Assembly (NCBI RefSeq): GCF_003323745.1
Contig: NZ_QOIL01000017.1
Coordinates: 1-64,000 of the forward strand
Source of the DNA: Sphaerisporangium album
GTDB lineage: Bacteria; Actinomycetota; Actinomycetes; Streptosporangiales; Streptosporangiaceae
DNA: 64,000 nucleotides
Direction of reading: 5' to 3'
The translations under genes and the position numbers were made by a program. Below the pieces are notes generated by a model. It did no database searches, was not told the DNA's origin, and saw nothing but the letters and a program-made list of their open reading frames with translations. Shown in pieces: positions 1 through 8,671 of this stretch (within the stretch, counting starts at the first letter, position 1; each line of letters opens with the position of its first letter).

Positions 1-139
1 TGATCAGGGTCTCGACCGCGACGCGGCTCTTCGGGTCGCCCTTGAGCATGGCGTCGAGAACGGCGTCGCTGATCTGGTCGGCGATCTTGTCCGGGTGGCC
101 TTCCGTGACCGACTCGGAGGTGAACAGACGGCGGGGCAT
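1..139 (-). CDS. metK: S-adenosylmethionine synthetase, N-terminal part (cut by window edge)
   Basis: Makes S-adenosylmethionine from methionine and ATP in the cytoplasm. Only the first 46 residues lie in the window. They begin [18 protein letters not shown] and contain the family's N-terminal ATP/methionine-binding signature ([20 protein letters not shown]), so the family call is firm. The ATG at 139 is preceded by a GAGGAG-type ribosome binding site about 6 bases upstream. The gene reads leftwards out of the window; the stop is not visible. Its upstream neighbour is the long non-coding stretch before the SARP regulator, so its promoter must lie somewhere in 140-1,000. Confidence 0.95.
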   Translation of the reverse strand, partial: MPRRLFTSESVTEGHPDKIADQISDAVLDAMLKGDPKSRVAVETLI

Positions 140-1241
140 CTTCACTCCTCGGGTTTGACGGGTGCGAGCTGTGGTCCTCGCACCGGGAGAGGTGCTGCGG
201 GCGAGGCGGTGTTCCCGGAGTCTCGCGCTCCGGGGCCTCGCTCGGGAACGGATCGTCACCGCCACGAGCCGCGCGCGGTGAAATGGTGCTCGGGGACCGG
301 GGGCGTCCGGCCACATCTATTTCACGATGTCCATTGCCAGCGATATTCACCGCGCGGGGCCGCCGATCGGCGTAACGGATTTCCGGCCGGTCGGCCGGCC
401 ATTGTGTCTCCGTTTCCGCATTCCGGCGGCCTCACCTTTGGTGACGGTGTTCACACGGTCAGGGTTCGCACGTGAAAAGCAAGGCCACCGCGCGAGTGGC
501 GTTCGCACGATGGCCCTTGCCCGCGTGGGGACCTGCCTCGAAGGAAACCGCCCAGAGACACCACCTCATCGCCCGGATAAAATCCATGCAAGCTCGATCG
601 ATTCGATGCTAAGCCGGTGCGGAAGCGCGCTGAAACCCCAGCGGAACCCCTACCGTTTCCATCGGTCGAATCGGCGGTCAGGGCGTGGGACGGGAGGGCG
701 GGCGACGTTTCCCGCCAGCGCAAAGGCTACAACGGACGACCGCCCCGCGGGCGGCTTCCCGCGTGCCCGCGGCGCCGTCCGCCCCCGATTTCCGCGCCGC
801 ACTTGACAGATGACCCGCCATCGTCTCGGCCCCGGAAGGGCGGGCGGCGCCGGAACACGGAGCGTTTCCGGGCCGACGCGAAACGCGACAGCGCGACCGT
901 CCGCGGCTCACCACCTGCGGACCTGACGCTTCGCACCCGCGTTCCCTCACAACGCTACGGGAAACAGCGTTTTCCCCGGTTTAACAGACCTTCTCAGATG
1001 GGATATCTGGTGCGTAAATACCTGTCCGGTTGCCGTAACGACAAACTTGTAGTATACGGGATTAAGCGGTAGTGGCTGGAAGGAGAGGGACAGGGCTTGA
1101 TCCCGCGCGCCTCACCAGGCGGTCCTCTCCTTGGTCCGTCCCGGCCCTGCCTGAGGCGGCGTACCTGATACTTGCCCCAGTAGGCCTGAGAGCGTGAAGA
1201 CTTCGGGTGGGTCCGTAGGTTTTCTGGCAAGGAGTAAGCAG
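140..1241. other. Long intergenic region between metK and the SARP regulator
   Basis: About 1.1 kb without a convincing gene. Open frames exist on both strands, but they have R/P/G-rich compositions typical of non-coding high-GC DNA and no good ribosome binding sites. The stretch must carry the leftward metK promoter and the rightward SARP promoter (candidate at 1030-1058). I looked for a SAM riboswitch on the metK strand and found no convincing core. The base composition becomes AT-richer from about 960 to 1,080, as expected of a promoter zone. Confidence 0.6.
1030..1058 (+). promoter_or_regulatory. Candidate sigma-70-type promoter for the SARP gene
   Basis: TTGCCG (1030-1035), a 17-bp spacer, then TATACG (1053-1058) in a locally AT-rich segment about 185 bases before the chosen SARP start. 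Spacing and hexamers fit a housekeeping-type promoter. No transcript data. Confidence 0.4.
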
Positions 1242-4200
1242 GTGGAGTTCCGCATTCTGGGACCACTTGAGGTGTTCGCGGCCACGGAACGGCTCGATAT
1301 CGGAGGGACGCGGCAGAGGATCACCCTCGCCAACCTCCTGCTGGACGCCAACCGGGTGGTCACCGTCGACCGCATCGCTGAGGCGATCTACGGTGACGAC
1401 CTGCCGCCGACCTCACGGGCCCAGGTCCAGATCTGCATCTCGTCCCTGAGGCGGCTGTTCGCGGCCCACGGGGATCCCGACATCATCTCGACCCAGTCGC
1501 GCGGCTACATCATCCGCGTGGAAGACGGCCGCCTGGACACCCAGCGGTTCGAGGACCTGACCTCCCGCGCCCGCCGCGCCCGGGAGGCCGGCGCACCGGA
1601 CCAGGCCGTCAGCCACTACCGCGAGGCCCTGGCGCTGTGGCGCGGGGAGGCGCTGGAGGGCATCGACAGCAGGCCGGTGCAGGCGGCGGCGAGCAGGCTG
1701 AACGAGGAGCGCATCCTCACCAACGAGGACTGCGTCCAGCTGGAGCTCGACCTCGGCCGTCACCAGCAGGTCGTGGGCGAGCTCGGCCGGCTCGTGGAGG
1801 AGTATCCGCTGCGCGAGCGCCTGCGCGGCCAGCTCATGCTGGCCCTCTATCGCTCGGGCCGCAGGGCCGAGGCGCTCCAGGTGTACCGGCTGGCCCGCGA
1901 GACGATGATCGAGGAACTCGGCATCGAGCCGAACGAGCAGCTCCAGCGCCTGGAACAGGCGATCCTCACCGCCGACGACAGCCTGGACGCGCCCGCCGAG
2001 GTCACGACGATCCGGGCCGAACCCCCGGCCGCCCCCTCCTTCCCGGTGCCCGGCCTGCTGCCGAACGCCATCGCCGACTTCACCGGCCGCGCCAAGCAGG
2101 TCGACTCCATCCAGCGCGAGCTGACCCTCGCCCTCGAGGACCCCTCCCGGTTCGCGGTCCCGATCATCGTCATCGCCGGCAAGGCCGGGGTCGGCAAGAC
2201 CACCGTCGCCGTGCACGCCGCGCACGCCCTCGCCGAGCGCTTCCCGTGCGGCCAGCTCTTCGCCGACCTGCACGGAGGCGCCTCGCGGCAGGTCAGCCCG
2301 ATGCACGTGCTCGAGCGGTTCCTGCGCGCGCTCGGCGTCCCGGGCAACTCCATACCGGACGGGCTGGAGGAGCGCGCCGAGATGTACCGCGCGCTGCTCG
2401 CCGACCGAAGGACCCTGATCGTCCTGGACGACGCCGCCGGCGAGAGCCACGTCCTGCCGCTGCTCCCGGGCACCCGCAGTTCCGCCGTCCTCATCACCAG
2501 CCGCAGCCGCCTGGCCGGGCTGGCGGGCGCCATCCACATCGACATGGACATCTTCGACACCGACCAGTCGATCGAGCTGCTCGGGCGCATCGCCGGCACC
2601 ACGCGGGTGCGGTCGGAGCCCGAGGCCGCCCGGGCGCTGGCCGAGCTGTGCGGGCACCTGCCGCTGGCGCTGCGCATCGCCGGGGCCCGGCTGTCCGCCC
2701 GCCCGCACTGGCGCGTCGAGCAGCTGGTGAGCCGCCTGGAGGACGAGACCCGCCGGCTGGACGAGCTCAACCATGGCGAGATGGGCATCCGGGCGAGCAT
2801 CTCGGTGACCTACGAGAGCGTCGGCGAGGAGGCCAGGCGCCTGTTCCGGCGGCTGGCGATCCTCGACACCGGCATGTTCTCGGTGTGGATCGGCGCCGCC
2901 CTGCTGGACCGGACGTTCGACCAGGCGGCGGACCTGTTCGACGAGCTGGCCGACGCGCAGCTCATCGAGGCGGCGGGCGGCAACGGCGTGCACAGCCTGT
3001 ACCGCTTCCACGACCTGATCCGGGTGTTCGCCCGTGAGCGCCTGGCGGCCGAGGAGACGCCCGCCGAGCGCAAGGCGGCCCTGGAGCGTGTGCTGCGGGC
3101 ACTGCTGTTCCTCGCGGAGGCCGCCCACCGCCGCGAGTACGGTGGCGACTACGTGCAGATCCACAGCGACGCCCCGCGCTGGCCGCTGCCCCCGCGCCTG
3201 GTCGCCGCACTCGTCGCCGAGCCGCTCCCCTGGTACGAGCGGGAGCGCCCGCTGCTGGTGTCCGGCATCCGGCAGGCCGCGCAGGCGGGGTTCGCCGACC
3301 TGTGCTGGGACCTCGCGATCAGCGCCGTCACGCTGTTCGAGTCGCGCGTCTACCTGGACGACTGGCGCGAGACCCACGAGACCGCGCTCGCCGCCGCCCG
3401 CCACGCGGGCTGCGTCCGGGGGCAGGCCGCGATGCTGTACTCGCGGGGGTCGCTGCACATCACCGAGAAGCGGTTCCCCGAGGCGCGTCGCGACTTCGAG
3501 GAGGCGATCAGGCTCTTCACCGACAACGGCGACGACCAGGGCACCGCGCTGGTGCTGCGCAACATCGCCTTCCTGGAGAGGATGAGCGGCCGCTTCGACG
3601 AGGCGGCGGCCCACTACGAACGCGCGCTCGCCATGTTCGCCGGCACGGGCGACCAGGTCGCCTCGGCGTACGTGCTGCACAACCTGGCGCAGCTCCGCCT
3701 GGAGACCGGCGACCCGGAGGGGGCGAGCACCCTGCTGTCCGAGGCGCTGGCGCTCAGCCGCGAGGGCGGCAGCAGGCGGGTGGAGGCCCAGGTGCTGCAC
3801 CGGATGGGCGACACCTACCTCGCCTGGGAGGAGCCGGCCCTGGCCGCCGAGATCTTCGAGACGGCCCTGGCGATGGTGCGGACGATCGGCGACCCCGTCG
3901 GCGAGGCGTACAGCCTGAACGGGCTCGGCCTCGCACGGCTGCGGCGGGGTGAGACGGCGCGCGCGGAAGAGGCGCTGCGCCAGGCGGTGCGGCTGGCCCG
4001 CTCGACCGGCGACCGGCTCGCCGAGGCGCGTTCCCTGCTGGGGCTGGGCGAGCTCGCCGTGGCCTGCGACGACGCAGAGCACGCCATCGTCCACTTCGAG
4101 CAGGCGCTGGCCCTGTTCCAGTCGATGCGCACGCCGGCGTGGGAGGCCCGCGCGCTGACCATGCTGGACGGGGCCAAAGCCGCGCGGCGCGGAGGCGCCC

Positions 4201-4301
4201 CCGGGGCCGGGGACGCGCCGGCGCGCGAGGGACGGGCCGCCGGACCCGCCGTGCTGGGCCGCGGGGAGCGCATGGGCGAGTCCGGGGAACTCGTCGGCTG
4301 A
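1242..4301 (+). CDS. SARP family regulator with NB-ARC ATPase and TPR domains (AfsR-like)
   Basis: Large pathway or global regulator of secondary metabolism of the AfsR type, about 1,019 residues. From the GTG start it opens VEFRILGPLEV, the classic start of the OmpR-like winged-helix DNA-binding domain (about 1-95). The BTAD helical domain follows (about 100-245), then an NB-ARC/STAND ATPase with P-loop GKAGVGKTT near residue 312, and a C-terminal run of TPR-like helices (about 640-980). I prefer GTG 1242 to the upstream ATG 1194 because AAGGAG sits 7 bases before it and it matches the family N-terminus. No biosynthetic cluster adjoins it; the next gene is a phosphopantetheinyl transferase about 700 bp away. 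Its targets cannot be read from the sequence. Confidence 0.9.
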   Translation: MEFRILGPLEVFAATERLDIGGTRQRITLANLLLDANRVVTVDRIAEAIYGDDLPPTSRAQVQICISSLRRLFAAHGDPDIISTQSRGYIIRVEDGRLDTQRFEDLTSRARRAREAGAPDQAVSHYREALALWRGEALEGIDSRPVQAAASRLNEERILTNEDCVQLELDLGRHQQVVGELGRLVEEYPLRERLRGQLMLALYRSGRRAEALQVYRLARETMIEELGIEPNEQLQRLEQAILTADDSLDAPAEVTTIRAEPPAAPSFPVPGLLPNAIADFTGRAKQVDSIQRELTLALEDPSRFAVPIIVIAGKAGVGKTTVAVHAAHALAERFPCGQLFADLHGGASRQVSPMHVLERFLRALGVPGNSIPDGLEERAEMYRALLADRRTLIVLDDAAGESHVLPLLPGTRSSAVLITSRSRLAGLAGAIHIDMDIFDTDQSIELLGRIAGTTRVRSEPEAARALAELCGHLPLALRIAGARLSARPHWRVEQLVSRLEDETRRLDELNHGEMGIRASISVTYESVGEEARRLFRRLAILDTGMFSVWIGAALLDRTFDQAADLFDELADAQLIEAAGGNGVHSLYRFHDLIRVFARERLAAEETPAERKAALERVLRALLFLAEAAHRREYGGDYVQIHSDAPRWPLPPRLVAALVAEPLPWYERERPLLVSGIRQAAQAGFADLCWDLAISAVTLFESRVYLDDWRETHETALAAARHAGCVRGQAAMLYSRGSLHITEKRFPEARRDFEEAIRLFTDNGDDQGTALVLRNIAFLERMSGRFDEAAAHYERALAMFAGTGDQVASAYVLHNLAQLRLETGDPEGASTLLSEALALSREGGSRRVEAQVLHRMGDTYLAWEEPALAAEIFETALAMVRTIGDPVGEAYSLNGLGLARLRRGETARAEEALRQAVRLARSTGDRLAEARSLLGLGELAVACDDAEHAIVHFEQALALFQSMRTPAWEARALTMLDGAKAARRGGAPGAGDAPAREGRAAGPAVLGRGERMGESGELVG

Positions 4302-5017
4302 AGGGCGCGGCCGCGCGGGCGGGGGGTGGCCCCGGCGTCCGCGCGTGCCGACACGCCGAGTGTCGCTTTTCCGGACATTGCGGACGAGTAGCAGGGCCGC
4401 GCGGTAGGATGCGGGCACGCCGCGGCGAACGTCCGGGGGACGCCCGCCGTGATTTCCCGCGTCACCCGCCTTTATCGCACGGGCGGCGCGGTTCCCGGGC
4501 CGGCCGGTTCGCCCGGCGGCCATTCGGTCTCGATTTCCCTGCGGGCCTTATCTCTCACGAATACCTGATATACGATGCGCACGCATCTCGCAGGGAGCCC
4601 TTTCCACGGGGAGCCGAATGCCGGACGGCGCGCAAAGGCCCGCCCTCTGGACGAAGACGCAGGTCACCGCCTCGCTACAGGGGAAACCGAAACGCCAGCG
4701 CCCCGCGCGGGAGCCGCGGAATTCCCGCCGCCGATCCCCTGTGAGAACCCTTACCGTCCGCCCGCGCCGCCCTAGCACGACGTGATCTCGTACCCCAAGG
4801 AACACGGGTATTGATTTCCAATGGAAGTTCCGCGTCGATACGCTGGGAACGTGACCGCTACCCACGTGAGCATTCAAAGGCCCCCGGGGGCCGCCATTCT
4901 CCCTTTACGCGTTTCCCGCGGCCGGGAGACCGCTGAGAGGCCGTCGCTCCGGCCGGGGTTCGGCGGCGCGCGCGCGGGCGACTCGCTCGGGCGGTTCCTC
5001 ACGGGGTGCGAGATACC
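4302..5017. other. Intergenic region before the PPTase gene
   Basis: About 0.7 kb without a credible gene. It holds an AT-rich element around 4555-4590: a TATACG-like hexamer at 4569-4574 abutting the 14-bp inverted repeat GATGCGCACGCATC (4574-4587). That could be a regulated promoter far upstream of the PPTase. The 66-residue frame beginning at 4575 has no ribosome binding site and looks like composition noise. Confidence 0.45.
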
Positions 5018-5761
5018 ATGATCAAGTCGATTCTGCCGGACAGCGTCGTCGCCGTCGACGTGTTCACCGACCCGCCCGATCCGATGCTCTTCCCCGAGGA
5101 GGAGATGTCGATCGCCCACGCGGACGAGGTGCGGCGCAAGGAGTTCACGACCGTGCGGGTGTGCGCGCACGAGGCGCTGCGCAAGCTCGGCATGCGGCCG
5201 AGCCCGGTGCTGCCCGGCCTGCGGGGCGAGCCCCAGTGGCCGCCGGGCGTCGTGGGCAGCATGACGCACTGCACCGGCTACCGGGCCGCCGTGGTCGGCG
5301 TCTTGGCGAAGGTGACCACCATCGGCATCGACGCCGAGCCCAACGAGCCCCTCGTCGGCGGCGTCCTCTCGGCCATCTCGCTGCCCGAAGAGCGCGAAAG
5401 CCTCGCCAAGCTCGCCGCCCGCCATCCCCGCACCCACTGGGACCGGCTGCTGTTCTGCGCCAAGGAGGCCGTGTACAAGGCCTGGTTCCCGCTGACGAAG
5501 CGGTGGCTGGACTTCGAGGACATCATGATCAACATCGACCCGCTGCACGGCAACTTCTCGGCGTGGCTGCGCGTGCCCGGTCCCCGGGTGCGCGGCCAGC
5601 GGCTGACGGCCTTCTCGGGGCGCTGGTCGGCCGAGGGCGGCCTGATCATGACGGCCATCGTGGTGCCCAGCCCGGGACGGAGCGGACCGGCGCGGCACGT
5701 CGCCGAGCGGCCCGCGGCCCACGCGCGCCGTCCGCAGGCGACGGGCGTGGGCGGGCGCTGA
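5018..5761 (+). CDS. 4'-phosphopantetheinyl transferase (Sfp/EntD type)
   Basis: Transfers the phosphopantetheine arm of coenzyme A to carrier-protein domains of NRPS/PKS enzymes; about 247 residues. The two diagnostic magnesium/CoA motifs are present: GIDAEP (the family GxDxE) near residue 106 and FCAKEAVYKAW (W/FxxKEAxxK) near residue 146. An earlier MTHC fits the S-H-T/S region of the EntD type. ATG 5018 is used; GTG 5006 in the same frame is an alternative, and neither has a strong ribosome binding site. It lies 43 kb from the NRPS but is the only PPTase in the window and a plausible activator of its carrier domains. The neighbouring SARP may or may not control it. Confidence 0.92.
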   Translation: MIKSILPDSVVAVDVFTDPPDPMLFPEEEMSIAHADEVRRKEFTTVRVCAHEALRKLGMRPSPVLPGLRGEPQWPPGVVGSMTHCTGYRAAVVGVLAKVTTIGIDAEPNEPLVGGVLSAISLPEERESLAKLAARHPRTHWDRLLFCAKEAVYKAWFPLTKRWLDFEDIMINIDPLHGNFSAWLRVPGPRVRGQRLTAFSGRWSAEGGLIMTAIVVPSPGRSGPARHVAERPAAHARRPQATGVGGR

Positions 5762-5782
5762 GACCGGCCCGGCAGATCGTCG

Positions 5783-5807
5783 CCCGGCCGCCCGCCACGC
5801 GGCCGGG
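5783..5807 (+). terminator. Hairpin terminator candidate after the PPTase gene
   Basis: Perfect 8-bp stem CCCGGCCG/CGGCCGGG with a 9-base loop, 21 bases after the PPTase stop and just before the regulatory site of the next gene. There is no U-tract, which is usual in actinomycetes. Confidence 0.4.
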
Positions 5808-5814
5808 ACGATGA

Positions 5815-5846
5815 TCGAATGTGTGTTTGAATACATGCCCTATGCT
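5815..5846 (+). promoter_or_regulatory. Probable LexA (SOS) box and leaderless promoter of the alkB-like gene
   Basis: TCGAATGTGTGTTTGA (5815-5830) matches the actinobacterial LexA box TCGAAC-N4-GTTCGA at 10 of 12 defined positions. It ends 10 bases before a -10-like TATGCT (5841-5846). The ATG at 5853 is 7 bases after that hexamer, where transcription would start, so the mRNA is probably leaderless. The box covers the -35 region, the right place for repression. Confidence 0.6.
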
Positions 5847-5852
5847 GGGCCT

Positions 5853-6482
5853 ATGACCGCACCATTCCAGGGCTCGCTGCTGGACATGTGCGAGGAGCCC
5901 GGCCCCGGCCCGCTCGGGGCGACGGTGAGGCGCACCCTTCTCGACCACGGCGCGTGGGTCGACGTCCGCCCGGGCTGGATCGCCGGCGCCGACGCGCTGT
6001 TCGACCGGCTGGAGCGGGTCGTGCCGTGGCACGCCGAGCGGCGCCACATGTACGACCGCGTGGTCGACGTCCCGCGCCTGCTGAAGTTCTACGACGAGGG
6101 CGAGCCCCTGCCCGACCCCGTGCTCGACCAGGCCCGCGACGCGCTCAACGCGCACTACGCGCGGGAGCTCGGCGAGCCGTTCCGCACCGCCGGGCTGTGC
6201 CTGTACCGCGACGGGCGCGACAGCGTCGCCTGGCACGGCGACCGCATCGGGCGGGGAAGCGACGAGGACACGATGGTGGCGATCGTCTCGGTCGGCGCGC
6301 CGCGCGCCCTGCTGCTGCGCCCGAACGGCGGCGGGCGGGCCCTGCGTCACGAGCTCGGCCACGGCGACCTGATCGTCATGGGCGGCAGCTGCCAGCGCAC
6401 CTGGGAGCACGCCGTGCCCAAGACCGCCCGTGCCATCGGCCCCCGCATCAGCGTCCAGTTCCGCCCACGCGGCGTCCGCTGA
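5853..6482 (+). CDS. AlkB-like alpha-ketoglutarate-dependent dioxygenase
   Basis: Predicted iron(II)/2-oxoglutarate dioxygenase of the AlkB family, which repairs alkylated bases by oxidative demethylation; about 209 residues. The double-stranded beta-helix shows the iron-binding WHGD (HxD) and the distal His in TWEHAVPK. The final 2-oxoglutarate-binding arginines are in GPRISVQFRPR. ATG 5853 (MTAPFQGS) is chosen over 5811 because a -10 hexamer sits directly before it and there is no ribosome binding site, as in leaderless actinomycete genes. The probable SOS box upstream supports a DNA-damage role. Single-gene unit. Confidence 0.88.
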   Translation: MTAPFQGSLLDMCEEPGPGPLGATVRRTLLDHGAWVDVRPGWIAGADALFDRLERVVPWHAERRHMYDRVVDVPRLLKFYDEGEPLPDPVLDQARDALNAHYARELGEPFRTAGLCLYRDGRDSVAWHGDRIGRGSDEDTMVAIVSVGAPRALLLRPNGGGRALRHELGHGDLIVMGGSCQRTWEHAVPKTARAIGPRISVQFRPRGVR

Positions 6483-6660
6483 GGGCCGGCCGCCGAGGGC
6501 GGCTGACATGTCCGGTCGTGGCGGGCCGGGCGAGGCGTCCGGCTCACCGAACGGACACGCGACCGGACGGGCGTCTTCGTCGGACGTTTCCCCGAGGGTC
6601 ATCCTTGATCGGCAGGTTGGCGGGTGCATCGAGCTCCCGATCAGAACGGACGCCCTCACG

Positions 6661-7794
6661 ATGATCAGATCCCGCGCCCTGTCCACCGCCGCGGTCCTGG
6701 CCGGCCTCCTCGTCGCCGCCGCCCAGGCGCCGGCGCTGGCCGACCCCGCGACGCCCCCCACCGGCGTCCCGCAGGACGCCGCACCCCTCGCCGGCGACCA
6801 GGGCGACGTCGGCCGCCACGGCGGGCACAGGCGGTTCGACCTCCAGGCGCACCGCGGCGGGCTCGGGCTGGTGGTGGAGAGCACGCTGGACTCCTTCGCC
6901 AACGGGCTGCGCGTCGGCGTCAGCACCCTGGAACTGGACATCCAGATCACCGAGGACGGCCGGGCCGTCGTCACCCACGACCGCAGGGTGGACGGCCGCA
7001 AGTGCCAGGACACCGGCCCCGCCTCCCCCGGCGACCCGGAGTACCCCTATGTCGGCAAGTACGTCAACACGCTCACGCTCGCGCAGGTCAGGACCCTGGA
7101 CTGCGGGTCCAGGACGCTGCCGGACTTCCCCGGGCAGAGGTCCGCGCCCGGCGCGCGGATGCCGCTGCTGAGCGAGGTGTTCGACCTGGTCAAGAGGTTC
7201 CACGCGCATGACGTGAAGCTCAACGTCGAGACCAAGGTGGAGGCCGGGGCGCCCGCCGAGACCGCGCTGCGCGAGCAGTTCGTCCAGGTGGCCGTCAAGG
7301 AGATCCGGCGGGCCCACATCGAGCGTCAGGTCACCATCCAGAGCTTCGACTGGGGCGCGCTCATGCGGATGCGCCAGGTCGAGCCGCGCCTGCCGCTCGT
7401 CGCGCTGACCAACTACGACTTCCTGCAGACGGGCAAGCCGGGCGCCTCGCCGTGGCTCGGCGGCATCGACATCGACGACTTCGGCGGAGACCCCCTGAAG
7501 GCGATCAAGTCCTTCGGCGCCGCCGCGTTCTCGCCGGTGCACGGCTTCCCGCAGAACGGCAAGGTCACCGACCCCTCCTACGTCCCCTACGTCACCAAGG
7601 CCATGGTCGACCAGGCCCACGGGATGGGCATCAAGGTCATCCCCTGGACGATCGACGACGAGCCGACGATGAACAAGCTCATCGACGACGGCGTGGACGG
7701 CATCATCACCGACTACCCCGACCGGCTGCGCGCGGTGCTCGCCGCCCGCGGTTTCGACCTGCCCCGGCCGTACCCTGGCCCGCGCCACGGGTGA
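6661..7794 (+). CDS. Secreted glycerophosphodiester phosphodiesterase
   Basis: Hydrolyses glycerophosphodiesters to an alcohol and glycerol-3-phosphate, probably outside the membrane; about 377 residues. It has an N-terminal signal peptide (hydrophobic stretch to about residue 27, ending AQAPALA). The GDPD TIM-barrel motifs follow: HRGG near residue 62, ELDIQITEDG with metal-binding acidic residues, and the general-acid THD. Near the end, DGVDGIITDYPD is typical of the family. ATG 6661 puts the signal peptide at the right place. The usual PENT after HRG is replaced by VEST, a mild variation. It stands alone between the AlkB and the mycothiol-type genes. Confidence 0.9.
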   Translation: MIRSRALSTAAVLAGLLVAAAQAPALADPATPPTGVPQDAAPLAGDQGDVGRHGGHRRFDLQAHRGGLGLVVESTLDSFANGLRVGVSTLELDIQITEDGRAVVTHDRRVDGRKCQDTGPASPGDPEYPYVGKYVNTLTLAQVRTLDCGSRTLPDFPGQRSAPGARMPLLSEVFDLVKRFHAHDVKLNVETKVEAGAPAETALREQFVQVAVKEIRRAHIERQVTIQSFDWGALMRMRQVEPRLPLVALTNYDFLQTGKPGASPWLGGIDIDDFGGDPLKAIKSFGAAAFSPVHGFPQNGKVTDPSYVPYVTKAMVDQAHGMGIKVIPWTIDDEPTMNKLIDDGVDGIITDYPDRLRAVLAARGFDLPRPYPGPRHG

Positions 7795-7891
7795 CCCCGG
7801 AACGGCCGCGCGGCCCTGTCCCGCCGCCGCTGCCGGAAATACCCTCGAACCGACGCGCCCAGGGCGGGCGCGGCGAACGAGGAGCACGGAC

Positions 7892-8671
7892 ATGGCACCC
7901 CTGGGGCACGATCGTTACTGTGACGAGATCATCAACCAGAGCGGCATGCTCCGGGAGCTGGTGAAGGGCTTCGAGCCGTCCGTCCCGGTGCCGACGTGCC
8001 CTGGCTGGACGCTCGCCGCGCTCGTCCGGCACATCGGGGGCAACCTGCGCACGGTCGGGACGGCCGTGCGCACCGGCACGCCGGTCAGCGACCCGGCCGC
8101 GCAGGTGGACGGGCTCGCGGGGCCCGGGACCGACGACTGGGCCGAGCTGGACCCCTGGTTCTCCGAGGGCGCCGAGACCTACACCGCCGCCCTGCGCGCG
8201 GCGGGCCCGGACGCCGAGGCGACCGTGTGGGGGTTCCAGGGGAACACGACCTTCTGGGTCCGCCGTGCCGTCCACGACATCGTCGTCCACCGCGCCGACG
8301 TCGCGCTCGCGGTGGGCGGCGACTACGCCGTGGCGCCGGAGCTGGCCGCCGACGCGATCGACGAGCTGCTGGAGCTGTTCAAGGGGCAGCAGGCGGGCGG
8401 GATGCCCCCGCTGGCCGAGCTGCGCGGCACCGGGGAGACCATCGGGCTCCAGGCCACGGACGCCGACGCGGCCTGGCTCATCACGCTGGGCGCGGACGGC
8501 TTCACCTCCGGCCGCGCGGGCGGCGAGGCGGCCACCGTCACCGTGCGCGGCCCGCTCATCGACGTCCTGCTCACCCTCTACCGCCGCCTCCCCGCCGACG
8601 GCGGCCGGGTGAAGGTCCTCGGCGACTCCGCGCTCCTGGACTTCTGGCTCGCCCGCGCCTCCCTGAGCTGA
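7892..8671 (+). CDS. Maleylpyruvate isomerase family mycothiol-dependent enzyme
   Basis: About 259 residues of the actinobacterial DinB/MDMPI superfamily (TIGR03083 type). Members use or bind mycothiol and a metal; few have a known substrate. The N-terminal part shows the family's CPGWTLAALVRHIGG with the metal-ligand histidine. A second histidine lies in VHDIVVHRADV, and the C-terminal half carries the small SCP2-like domain ending in LLTLYRR. ATG 7892 has AACGAGGAG upstream at good spacing. Its 3' end overlaps the convergent lipoprotein gene by 101 bases. The real substrate is unknown. Confidence 0.85.
   Translation: MAPLGHDRYCDEIINQSGMLRELVKGFEPSVPVPTCPGWTLAALVRHIGGNLRTVGTAVRTGTPVSDPAAQVDGLAGPGTDDWAELDPWFSEGAETYTAALRAAGPDAEATVWGFQGNTTFWVRRAVHDIVVHRADVALAVGGDYAVAPELAADAIDELLELFKGQQAGGMPPLAELRGTGETIGLQATDADAAWLITLGADGFTSGRAGGEAATVTVRGPLIDVLLTLYRRLPADGGRVKVLGDSALLDFWLARASLS

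Noticed and set aside
140-1000. SAM riboswitch upstream of metK
   Set aside because: I could not find the conserved core of SAM-I/IV or SAM-II classes on the metK strand; an Infernal/Rfam scan would decide.
1413-4523. Very long open frame (over 1,000 codons) antisense to the SARP gene
   Set aside because: Arises from the GC-rich third positions of the SARP gene; product is R/G/A/P-rich with no domain.
4575-4775. 66-residue gene after an AT-rich promoter-like element
   Set aside because: No ribosome binding site, Pro/Arg/Ala-rich composition, and no recognisable domain.
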